Assembly: GCA_946887155.1 (NCBI GenBank)
Contig: CAMPKM010000004.1
Span: 1-22,491 of the forward strand
DNA length: 22,491 bases
From: an uncultured Gemmatimonadota bacterium
Lineage (GTDB): Bacteria > Gemmatimonadota > Gemmatimonadetes > Gemmatimonadales > Gemmatimonadaceae
Direction: 5' to 3'
Shown: piece after piece, positions 15,831 through 22,491 of the stretch
Position numbering within the stretch: position 1 is the first letter of the stretch
How the letters are laid out: each line of letters begins with the position of its first letter
Position numbers and translations under genes: made by a program
Notes under the pieces: generated by a model
Told to the model about the DNA's origin: nothing
Database searches by the model: none
What the model saw: only the letters and a program-made list of their open reading frames with translations

Positions 15831-17759
15831 TTACAAAGTACCGGCGAACACCTGAAGGGCGAGGTCAACCTTGCCGAACGGCGCCGAAACCTGTACCCCG
15901 CTCACCGTGTCGCGGACCTGGCTGAGCATTTCCCGGGCGATCGCGATGCCCTCGGCCACCGCGTGTTCTTTTGAGCGCTCGTTCGCCTGTCGCATGCGGT
16001 GCAGGACGGCCTCCGGCACCACGACGCCAGGTACCTCGTTGGCGAGGAATTCGGCGTTACGTGCCGAGACGAGCGGCCAGATCCCGGCGACCACCGGAAT
16101 GCGGACGCTGTCGATCTCCCGGAGGAAGCGTTCGAGCTGGGCGACGTCGAACACCGGCTGCGTCACGGCGAACTCGGCGCCAGCCTCGACCTTGTACATG
16201 AACCGCTTCAACTCGATCTGCGGGTCCAGCGCGGCGGGGTTGCAGCCCACGCCGATCGCATAACGAGTCGGCTCCCCGATCGGGTTGCCGCCCGGGTCGA
16301 GTCCCTCGTTCAGGTGCCGCACCAGGTTCGTAAGGCCGATGGAATCGATGTCGAAGACGGCCGTCGCGTCGGGGTACGGGCCCATCTTGGGCGGATCGCC
16401 GGTGATGAGCAGGATGTTGCGCAACCCGACCGCCGATGCGCCCAGCAAGTCGCTGAGCATCCCGAGCAGGTTGCGGTCGCGGCAGCAGTAGTGGGTGACG
16501 GTCTCGATGCCGACGCGCTGCTCGATGAGGAGGCTGGTCATCACCGCGCCCATGCGGCTCTGCGCGCGCGGACCGTCGGGAACATTCACCGCGTCGACGC
16601 CGGCCGCCTTGAGCAACCCGACGTCAGCGAGCATCCGGTCGGCATTCACGCCGCGCGGGGGCACGATCTCGACCGATGTCACGAATTCCCGCGCTGCGAG
16701 CTTTGCCGCCCATCTCGAGCGAGCGGCGAAGGGAATGGACTCGACCGCGCGTGACTCGTGAGTCGCGACTCGTGAGTCGCGCGCAGGTGAGTCCTGGCCG
16801 GCAGGCGGAGCCTCGGCCGTTCCCATGGCCTGCGACGCGTGGCCTCTCGATCGGTACAGTCCCAGTCGGGGTGCCAGCGGCCTGACGCCTTCGGCAATGG
16901 CATGGATGTGTTCCGGGGTCGTCCCGCAGCAGCCGCCGACGATCCGCGCGCCGGCCTGGACGAGGTGCCTGGCGTAGGTGGCCATGTATTCGGCGCTGGC
17001 CATGTACATCGCGCGCCCGCCGACCTCGCGCGGCATTCCGGCGTTAGGTTGCGCGCTCAGCTTCCGCCGCGTGACGTGCACCATGCGCTCGATGCCCTCG
17101 AGGATGCCCTGTGGCCCGACCGAGCAGTTCAACCCGATCACGTCGGCGCCGAGTCCGTCCAGCCAGCCGGCGACGTCTTCCGCCGACGCGCCGAACGGGG
17201 TGCGACCATCGGTACCGATGGTCATCTGTGCGACGACCGGCATGGTCGGGTCGACGTCGCGCGCCGCCTTCACTGCCTGCGCGATCTCGTCGAGGTCACC
17301 GAACGTCTCGATGATAAAGAGATCGGCGCCCCCTTCCCTGAGCGCGGTCATCTGTTCGGCGAACGCGGTTCGCGCCTCGTCGAGGCTGGTGGGCCCGAAC
17401 GGTTCGAGGCGAACGCCTAACGGTCCGATGGCTCCGGCGACGAGGTGGGTCTCGCCGGCCACGTCGCGCGCCAGCTGCGCCGCGGCGCGGTTGAACGTGG
17501 CCACCTGCCCTTCGAGGCCGTACTGGGTCAGCTTGGGACGATTCGCCCCGAACGTGTTGGTCTCGAGGACCTCGGCGCCGGCCTTCGCGTATTCGGCGTG
17601 CACCGCCCGCACGAGGTCGGGCGCGCGCGTATTGAGCTCATCGTAACACTGGTTGATGAACACGCCGCGGGCATAGAGCATCGTTCCCATCGCGCCGTCG
17701 AAGACGACGACGCTTTCGGGATCCAGGAGGCGTTCGAGAAGAGCCGAGCGCACCGTCAC
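15831..17759 (-). CDS. Bifunctional homocysteine S-methyltransferase / methylenetetrahydrofolate reductase
   Basis: 642 residues of the YitJ-type fusion. Residues 1-295 form the zinc-dependent homocysteine methyltransferase barrel: FDGAMGTMLYARG, ETNTFGANR, zinc ligand C212 in GLNCSVGP, and C277/C278 in GGCCGTTPEH. After a linker comes the FAD-dependent MTHFR barrel (about 352-642): VEIVPPRG with catalytic-type E364, THYCCRDRN, LLITGDPPKMG and AEFAVTQPVFD. MTHFR reduces 5,10-methylene-THF to 5-methyl-THF, the donor used by MetH. The first domain may methylate homocysteine from S-methylmethionine or another donor. The GTG start at 17759 shares GTGA with the metH stop, so the genes are coupled and this product feeds MetH directly. 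The linker (320-345) is built partly from a 14-base tandem repeat. The metF symbol would cover only the second domain. Confidence 0.92.
   Translation of the reverse strand: MTVRSALLERLLDPESVVVFDGAMGTMLYARGVFINQCYDELNTRAPDLVRAVHAEYAKAGAEVLETNTFGANRPKLTQYGLEGQVATFNRAAAQLARDVAGETHLVAGAIGPLGVRLEPFGPTSLDEARTAFAEQMTALREGGADLFIIETFGDLDEIAQAVKAARDVDPTMPVVAQMTIGTDGRTPFGASAEDVAGWLDGLGADVIGLNCSVGPQGILEGIERMVHVTRRKLSAQPNAGMPREVGGRAMYMASAEYMATYARHLVQAGARIVGGCCGTTPEHIHAIAEGVRPLAPRLGLYRSRGHASQAMGTAEAPPAGQDSPARDSRVATHESRAVESIPFAARSRWAAKLAAREFVTSVEIVPPRGVNADRMLADVGLLKAAGVDAVNVPDGPRAQSRMGAVMTSLLIEQRVGIETVTHYCCRDRNLLGMLSDLLGASAVGLRNILLITGDPPKMGPYPDATAVFDIDSIGLTNLVRHLNEGLDPGGNPIGEPTRYAIGVGCNPAALDPQIELKRFMYKVEAGAEFAVTQPVFDVAQLERFLREIDSVRIPVVAGIWPLVSARNAEFLANEVPGVVVPEAVLHRMRQANERSKEHAVAEGIAIAREMLSQVRDTVSGVQVSAPFGKVDLALQVFAGTL
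16753..16780. repeat. Two tandem copies of a palindromic 14-mer in an inter-domain linker
   Basis: GACTCGTGAGTCGC occurs twice in a row, in frame in the fusion gene. Each unit is itself an inverted repeat (GACTC-GT-GAGTC), extended to seven-base arms (GCGACTC/GAGTCGC) at 16765-16780. It encodes part of the linker around residues 325-340 between the two barrels. The unit length is two heptamers, like the 7-base repeats in metH. Confidence 0.85.
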
Positions 17760-20700
17760 CGGGAATCGGGAATCGGGATTCGGGAATCGGCCGTTCCCAC
17801 CGTTTCCCGCTTCTGGCGGTCGACTTCAGCGGAGCCTTCGCCGCGAATGCTGTAATACTTCGCTTCGGGGTGATGGACGATCATGGCGGCCGTGCTCTGC
17901 TCCGGCACGAGCTGGAACGCGCTGGTCAACGACATGCCTAACGCAGATTCGGCCGGTAGGAGCCGGAAGACCACCGCGTGGTCATCGAGGTCGGGGCAGG
18001 CCCCATATCCCCACGAGTAGCGCTTGCCGCGTCCGGCCGGCACGCCAAGCTCGCTGCGAATCCGGCGATGCAGCCATTCGGCCACGGCTTCCGCCGCCTC
18101 GACGGCCAGGCCGTGCACGAAATACGCCTCGGAGTACTCGCCGGCCGCCTGGAGCTCATCGAACCGGCGCGCGGCGGCGTCGCCGACCGTCACGATCTGC
18201 AAGGGCAGTACGTCGACATCGCCTGATTCGACCGAGCGGAAGTAATCGGCCAGGCAAAGGCGCTCGCGACCCTCCTGCCTGGGGAACGAGAGACGGGCCA
18301 CCTCGCGACGCGCTCCTCCGTCGCTCTCCAGCGCCGCTGGATCGTACACGATCACGCTGTTCCCGTCGGACTGCACGGGGAAGTACCCGTACACGGCTTG
18401 CGGCTGGAGCCAGCCCCGGGTCATCGCGTCATCACGCAAGCGGGCCAGCGTGGGGGCGAACACGTCGCGCACCGATGCCTGGTACGCCTCGCCGGAACCG
18501 CGACCACCCCATTGCAACCGGTACAGTTCATCCAGGTCGAGGAGTTCAAGGACTTCATCGAGCGGGATGTCGCGAAGCACGCGCACGCCCCAGGCGGGCG
18601 GCGACGGAATGGGATTCGAAGCCGAGACCGAACTGCGCTGCGTGTCGGTCGTGCCCCCCCGATCCTCCTTGCCCATGGCAGTGTTGAGGAACACGTCCCG
18701 GCGTGCTTCGTCGACGAGTTTCCTCACCAGCGTCGCGCGGTTAGGCACGTCCATCAGCGCCTCGACCGTGTCCAGTCCCTCGAAGGCGTCCTTGCAGTAG
18801 AACACTCCCGGGCCGTAGGCGCGCTCGCCCTCGACGAACAGCGTACGCCGGCCAAACCGCCGGTTGATTGCCGCGCCACCGATCAGCACGGGGACGCTCA
18901 ACCCCCGCTTGTCCAGTTCCTGCACGCAGATCGGCATCTGCTTCGACGTACTTACCAGGAGCGCCGACAAGCCGATCGCATCGGCGTTCACTTCGATCGC
19001 CTTGTCGATGATCGTGTTCACCGGCACCTGCTTGCCGAGGTCGAATACCGTGTAGCCGTTGTTGGAGAGGATCGTGTTGACCAGTGACTTGCCGATGTCG
19101 TGGACGTCGCCGTACACGGTGGCGAGCACCACGCGGCCTTTCGTGTATCCCTCGGAACGTTCGAGGAACTGCTCGAGGTGCTTCACGGCCTTCTTCATCA
19201 CTTCAGCCGACTGCAGCACGAATGGCAGGATCAGTTCACCGGCGCCGAACTTGTCGCCGACCTCCTTCATCGCAGGGAGCAGGACGTCATTCAGGACACG
19301 GACCGGAGCTTCGCGAACGCCGGCGGCATCGAGCGACTCCTCGATCCCATCCTTCTTGCGATGGACGATCATCCAGTGCACGCGTTGGTCGGGCGTCATG
19401 CCTATCGTGGGATCCACGCGCGTCACTTCGGCCGCTGCACTGCCGCCTTCGGCCTGCGTGAAGTGTTCGATGAACCGCTGCAATGCGTCCGGCCGCTTGT
19501 TGAAGACGAGATCGTCCGCGAGCGTGCGCTCGCCGGGCGGGATCTCGGCATACGGCGTGACGTGGGCGGGGTTCACGATCGCCGCGTCCAGTCCAGCCTG
19601 CACACAATGATGCAGGAACACCGAGTTCAGCACGGCGCGCGCCCCGGCCGACAGGCCGAAGCTGACGTTGGAGACGCCGAGGATGGTGAAGACGCCTGGC
19701 AGTTCGCGCTTGATGAGCCGGATGCCCTCGATGGTTTCCTTCGCCGACTCGATCCATTCGGCGTCGCCGGTGGCCAGCGTGAAGGTCAAGGCGTCGAAGA
19801 CCAGGTCCCCTGATGTGAGCCCGTACTCGTTCACGACGATGTCATGGATCTTCTTCGCGATCTCGAGCTTCCGATCACGCGTTTTCGCCATGCCGACTTC
19901 GTCGAGGGTGAGCGCGACGAGCGCCGCGCCGTGTTTCTTCGCCAGCGGCACGACCGCGTCGATACGCTTGCGGCCGTTCTCCATGTTGATGGAGTTGATG
20001 ATCGCGCGGCCGGGAACGTGCTCGAGCGCGGCTTCGATGACGCCGGCCTCGGTCGAGTCGATCATCAGCGGCGACTCGACGCTCATCGAGAGCAGCTTCA
20101 CGACCTTCGCCATCTGCTCGGCTTCGTCGGCACGCTCGGTGAGTGCGACGCACACGTCGAGGACATGCGCGCCGGACTCGGCCTGTTCACGGGCGACGTC
20201 GAGAATGCCGTCGTAGTCATCGGCGAGGAGAAAGCGCTTCACCTTGCGCGAACCCTGCGAATTCACCCGTTCTCCGACGAGGAGCGGGGCGGGATCCTGG
20301 CGCATGGTGATGGCGCGCATTGCCGATGACAGACGGGGCACCGCGTGGCGACGGGATTCGGGAATCCGGGAATCGGGAATCGGGAATCGGGAATCGGGGA
20401 TCCGGGAATCGGGAATCGGGAATCGGGAATCAGGACGTTCGAGACCATCAGTCTGGGTGTGCGGGACCGCCCTGACCCCGAGGGCATCGATCTCGCGACA
20501 CACCGCTTGCAGGTGCTCTGCAGTCGTGCCGCAGCAGCCGCCCACGATCCTGACGCCGAAGTCGCGGACGAACTCGGCGAGCATCGTGGCCATCGGTTCC
20601 GGCTCGAGCGGGTAGACCGCGTCGCCGGTTCCCGTGTTGAGGGGCAGCCCCGCGTTCGGGATGCAGGACACCGGGCGCGTCGCGTGTTCGGTGAGGTACC

Positions 20701-21487
20701 GGATCGGTTCCCGCATGTGCTCGGGGCCCGTCGAGCAGTTCAACCCCAGGACGTCGACGCGGAGCGACTCCAGCGTCGTCATCGCACTGGCGATGTCCGT
20801 GCCTAACAACATCCGGCCGCTGGTGTCGAGCGTGACCTGGGCCTGGACCGGCACGCGCCGGCCGAGTTCCGCGAAGAGCTTTTCGAACCCGGCGAGGGCG
20901 GCTTTCACCTCGAGGATGTCCTGCGCCGTCTCGACCAGCAGGACGTCCACGCCGCCTTCGACGAGGTACTTGGCCTGCTGGTAATACTGGTCCAGCAGTT
21001 CCTCGTACGTGGTATCGGAAAGGACCGGGTCGCTGCTGGACGGAAGGAGTCCGGTCGGGCCGATCGAACCAGCCACGAATCGCGGACGGTCTGGTGTTGC
21101 ATAACGATCAGCGGCTTCACGGGCGAGCCGGGCGGCCTGGACGTTGATGTCGCGCGCCTTGTCGAGCAGGCCCCACTCTTCCAGGCGCCGGGGCGTCGAC
21201 TGGAACGTGCACGTTTCCAGTACATCGCACCCTGCTGCCATGAACGACTCGTGGATTTCCCGGATGACATCCGGGCGCGTCAATACGAGATGATCGTTGC
21301 ATCCTTCGAGGGCTTTGCCGCCGAAGTCGTCCGCGGTCAGTTTGTAACGCTGGATGCTCGTGCCCATCGCTCCGTCATAGACCAGGACGCGCCGGTCGAG
21401 GGCGTCCAGGTAGGCGGATGGATTCCTGGCTAAGTCGTTTCTAGTCAACGGGATCCCGGATACAAAATTTGCCCGAGGCGTAAGCAC
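17756..21487 (-). CDS. metH: Cobalamin-dependent methionine synthase
   Basis: 1243 residues (E. coli MetH has 1227) with all four modules. The homocysteine/zinc barrel (about 30-335) has C251 in GLNCSTGP and C318/C319 in GGCCGTT. The pterin barrel (about 400-660) includes LLVGERVNSQGSRKV and MIDSTEAGVIEAAL. The cobalamin module (about 695-930) has the axial-ligand motif GDVHDIG (793-799, H796) and VLIGGAAINRRFG. The activation module (about 965-1220) has SAM-site RYSWGYGACPD (1156-1166) and HHPEAKYYSI. It transfers methyl from 5-methyl-THF via cobalamin to homocysteine. The GTG at 21487 is a weak start; a TTG at residue 14 is possible. Residues 353-379 are a DSRFPIP-type repeat encoded by a heptamer array, and the extreme C terminus ends in the same repeat. 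The next gene overlaps by four bases. I see no known B12 or SAM riboswitch upstream. Confidence 0.97.
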   Translation of the reverse strand: MLTPRANFVSGIPLTRNDLARNPSAYLDALDRRVLVYDGAMGTSIQRYKLTADDFGGKALEGCNDHLVLTRPDVIREIHESFMAAGCDVLETCTFQSTPRRLEEWGLLDKARDINVQAARLAREAADRYATPDRPRFVAGSIGPTGLLPSSSDPVLSDTTYEELLDQYYQQAKYLVEGGVDVLLVETAQDILEVKAALAGFEKLFAELGRRVPVQAQVTLDTSGRMLLGTDIASAMTTLESLRVDVLGLNCSTGPEHMREPIRYLTEHATRPVSCIPNAGLPLNTGTGDAVYPLEPEPMATMLAEFVRDFGVRIVGGCCGTTAEHLQAVCREIDALGVRAVPHTQTDGLERPDSRFPIPDSRIPDSRFPIPDSRIPESRRHAVPRLSSAMRAITMRQDPAPLLVGERVNSQGSRKVKRFLLADDYDGILDVAREQAESGAHVLDVCVALTERADEAEQMAKVVKLLSMSVESPLMIDSTEAGVIEAALEHVPGRAIINSINMENGRKRIDAVVPLAKKHGAALVALTLDEVGMAKTRDRKLEIAKKIHDIVVNEYGLTSGDLVFDALTFTLATGDAEWIESAKETIEGIRLIKRELPGVFTILGVSNVSFGLSAGARAVLNSVFLHHCVQAGLDAAIVNPAHVTPYAEIPPGERTLADDLVFNKRPDALQRFIEHFTQAEGGSAAAEVTRVDPTIGMTPDQRVHWMIVHRKKDGIEESLDAAGVREAPVRVLNDVLLPAMKEVGDKFGAGELILPFVLQSAEVMKKAVKHLEQFLERSEGYTKGRVVLATVYGDVHDIGKSLVNTILSNNGYTVFDLGKQVPVNTIIDKAIEVNADAIGLSALLVSTSKQMPICVQELDKRGLSVPVLIGGAAINRRFGRRTLFVEGERAYGPGVFYCKDAFEGLDTVEALMDVPNRATLVRKLVDEARRDVFLNTAMGKEDRGGTTDTQRSSVSASNPIPSPPAWGVRVLRDIPLDEVLELLDLDELYRLQWGGRGSGEAYQASVRDVFAPTLARLRDDAMTRGWLQPQAVYGYFPVQSDGNSVIVYDPAALESDGGARREVARLSFPRQEGRERLCLADYFRSVESGDVDVLPLQIVTVGDAAARRFDELQAAGEYSEAYFVHGLAVEAAEAVAEWLHRRIRSELGVPAGRGKRYSWGYGACPDLDDHAVVFRLLPAESALGMSLTSAFQLVPEQSTAAMIVHHPEAKYYSIRGEGSAEVDRQKRETVGTADSRIPIPDSR
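17761..17790. repeat. Heptamer (GGGAATC) array at the metH stop / next start
   Basis: Four G-triplets (17761, 17768, 17775, 17782) spaced by four bases form units GGGAATC, GGGAATC, GGGATTC and GGGAATC on the plus strand. On the minus strand they encode the last residues of MetH (DSRIPIPDSR) directly before the TGA that overlaps the next gene's GTG. The spacing meets the simple G-quadruplex pattern on the plus (template) strand. Confidence 0.9.
20353..20432. repeat. Heptanucleotide GGGAATC tandem array inside metH
   Basis: About eleven imperfect units of GGGAATC, with variants GGGATTC, GGAATCC and GGGGATCC, run in frame through metH. G-runs are spaced by four bases at 20368-20399 (five runs) and 20404-20427 (four runs). 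Three heptamers make 21 bases, so the protein shows a seven-residue period (DSRFPIP) at residues 353-379, between the homocysteine and pterin barrels. A gain or loss of one unit would shift the frame. Confidence 0.92.
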
Positions 21488-21545
21488 CGGGCTGGCGCTT
21501 TAGCGAGTTGTTTTACGTGGCCGCAATTTGCCTGAAATCGCCACG
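21471..21545 (-). other. Inverted repeats in the metH leader
   Basis: Three inverted repeats lie around and before the metH GTG: GCCCG/CGGGC (21471-21475 with 21488-21492, spanning the start), CGCT/AGCG (21496-21499 with 21502-21505) and CGTGGC/GCCACG (21516-21521 with 21540-21545). They could form a structured leader. I could not match them to the cobalamin, SAM, SAH or THF riboswitch consensus. The stems are short and could be chance in GC-rich DNA. Confidence 0.25.
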
Positions 21546-21735
21546 GGTCAGTTTTTTTTCGGTAGCGGCACCGAGGTGACGCTACCGGTCGTATTCAGGA
21601 ATAACGGGACTGCAGATCCAGAGCAAGCGGTCCCGCTGAACGACGCCCGCAACGTGGCCAGGTCACCCGGGAGGATCCTCCATTTTCCGGGAAGTACATC
21701 CGTCTCCGTCGTCCCTGTAAATGGTGTCTGACCCC
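21545..21735. mobile_element. MITE-like element bounded by GGGTCAG / CTGACCC
   Basis: The segment starts GGGTCAG (21545-21551) followed by eight T and ends CTGACCCC (21728-21735) followed by four T, so its ends are inverted copies of the dispersed repeat core. It has no transposase, an internal near-perfect hairpin, and base composition unlike the neighbouring genes. It fills most of the 259-base gap between metH and the right-edge gene. Open frames inside it (for example a 67-codon plus-strand frame from a TTG) do not look like proteins. No target-site duplication is obvious. Confidence 0.4.
21560..21587. repeat. 28-base imperfect palindrome beside a T8 tract
   Basis: CGGTAGCG and CGCTACCG (8 pairs) enclose CACC-GA-GGTG (4 more pairs) with one G/A mismatch between the two stems. 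The run of eight T lies before the hairpin on the plus strand, so it is not a normal terminator for either strand. It may be a structural part of the MITE-like element or a protein-binding site. Confidence 0.8.
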
Positions 21736-21746
21736 TTTTCGGAAAA

Positions 21747-22491
21747 ATGACGATCCGGTCAAACAGTGAGGAGCGCCTGCGTATTGTGCTGCTGGCCCAC
21801 CACGATGCCCCGCTGCACGTCGACGGGGTTTCGAGGTGGTTGGCGAGTTGGGCGACGCTCGCCGGTATAGTCGTGATTCACGAGCCGCGACAGATCCTCT
21901 GGCGTCGGCTTCGTCGCGAATGGCGGCGGATTGGTGCCGTGAGGCTCCTGGATGTTCTCGCCTTCCGGCTCTTCTACCGGCTTCGGCTGGCGACTCAGGA
22001 TGCGGAGTGGCTCGCCAGCCGGCTCGGCGACCTGCAGGCAAAATACCCGACGCCGGCACCATCGCCTCCACGACTGGATGTTGCATCCCCGAATTCAGTC
22101 GAAAGCCGGTCGTTCATCGCGGATGCCCGACCGGACCTCATCATCGCGTTATGCAAGAACATCCTGTCGGACAAGGTCTTCTCGCTGGCGCAGTGCGGCA
22201 CGGTGGTCTTCCATCCAGGTATCTGCCCGGAGTACCGGAACGCGCACGGGTGTTTCTGGGCGCTGGCTTCCAACGACCTGGAGCGCGTCGGTATGACCGT
22301 GCTGCGCATCGACAAGGGCATCGACACCGGACCTGTTCTGGGTTACTTCCGCGCCAGCTATGATGAGGCACGGGACTCGCACATCAGGATCCAGCACAAG
22401 ATGTTGCTCGAAAACCTCGACGGCATACGCGATTTGATGACGAGTTTCTGCGAGGGTGGTGTTCGTCCCGTCGACGTCACCGGACGGGCGT
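21747..22491 (+). CDS. Formyltransferase-like protein, 3' end outside the window
   Basis: 248 codons from the ATG at 21747, open to the window edge. The N-terminal 125 residues are a Rossmann-like region (LRIVLLAHHDAPLHVDGVSR) with a basic stretch at 52-60. The formyl_trans_N core follows: RPDLIIALCKNILSDKVF (128-145), GTVVFHPGICPEYRNAHGCF (151-170) and LRIDKGIDTGPVLGYF (186-201). Aligned with methionyl-tRNA formyltransferase, His156 and Asp193 match the catalytic His and Asp, while Val154 stands in place of Asn. Such proteins in glycan clusters are predicted to N-formylate amino sugars using 10-formyl-THF, but the Asn loss leaves catalysis open. The start lies 12 bases after a GGTGTCTGACCCC repeat, with a purine-rich GGAAAAA just before it. 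It is divergent from metH and probably opens another glycan operon to the right. Confidence 0.82.
   Translation, partial: MTIRSNSEERLRIVLLAHHDAPLHVDGVSRWLASWATLAGIVVIHEPRQILWRRLRREWRRIGAVRLLDVLAFRLFYRLRLATQDAEWLASRLGDLQAKYPTPAPSPPRLDVASPNSVESRSFIADARPDLIIALCKNILSDKVFSLAQCGTVVFHPGICPEYRNAHGCFWALASNDLERVGMTVLRIDKGIDTGPVLGYFRASYDEARDSHIRIQHKMLLENLDGIRDLMTSFCEGGVRPVDVTGRA

Larger units (their letters stand above)
672..17943. repeat. Dispersed octamer GCCTAACG / CGTTAGGC, 12 exact copies
   Basis: GCCTAACG on the plus strand starts at 1122, 2078, 2510, 3229, 4794, 13384, 13717, 15688, 17415 and 17936. CGTTAGGC on the plus strand starts at 672 and 11833. Near copies with one change start at 154, 17042, 18741 and 20801. 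Most lie inside genes, reading as Leu(TTA)-Gly or Pro-Asn; one covers a stop codon (1122) and one is intergenic (15688). Confidence 0.85.

Noticed and set aside
21560..21587. Strong hairpin next to T8 as an intrinsic terminator
   Set aside because: On the plus strand the T-run precedes the hairpin and on the minus strand an A-run follows it, so neither orientation fits termination.
21528..21731. 67-codon plus-strand frame between metH and the formyltransferase
   Set aside because: It starts with TTG, runs through the T8 tract and the palindrome, and ends in the dispersed repeat, with no recognisable protein features.

Overview
The window is high-GC bacterial DNA with dense genes, many GTG starts, few clear Shine-Dalgarno sites and several start/stop overlaps. 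The gene set (M61 and M24 exported peptidases, an M42 peptidase, a signal-less BtuF-like protein, AsnB-type glycan amidotransferase) and the many GCCTAACG words make Gemmatimonadota my best guess. That is an inference from general character, not from a marker gene. No rRNA, tRNA, CRISPR array, prophage or intact transposase is visible.

Left part (1-9.4 kb): the tail of a HEAT-repeat protein (+) converges on a minus-strand operon of a four-helix membrane protein, a cobalamin/iron-complex binding protein and an M42 aminopeptidase. A divergent M61 peptidase with a PDZ domain (+) follows. Then come a coupled minus-strand pair, an exported M24 aminopeptidase and a DinB-like protein, and another pair, a SAM methyltransferase and a short/branched-chain-type acyl-CoA dehydrogenase. 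The joints of these genes carry GGGGTCAGAC repeats, including a 59-base near-perfect palindrome.

Middle (9.6-15.7 kb): a surface-glycan island. A plus-strand formyltransferase-like/beta-propeller fusion meets, stop codon to stop codon, a tight minus-strand operon of GT2 glycosyltransferase, AsnB-like amidotransferase and GT4 glycosyltransferase. A second formyltransferase-like gene is cut by the right edge. Both formyltransferase-like proteins have lost the Asn of the canonical Asn/His/Asp triad.

Right part (15.8-21.5 kb): a coupled methionine-synthesis operon, metH followed by a homocysteine S-methyltransferase/methylenetetrahydrofolate reductase fusion. MTHFR makes 5-methyl-THF and MetH uses it with cobalamin. 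The second homocysteine methyltransferase domain offers a possible cobalamin-free route. Heptanucleotide repeats sit in an inter-domain linker of MetH, at the metH stop codon and in the linker of the fusion protein. A roughly 190-base MITE-like element lies between metH and the right-edge gene.

The signals most worth checking are the over-represented GCCTAACG octamer (12 exact copies), heptamer repeats inside metH that could slip out of frame, the palindromic TGACCCC repeat family, the formyltransferase/propeller fusion, and an apparent in-frame stop upstream of the methyltransferase.
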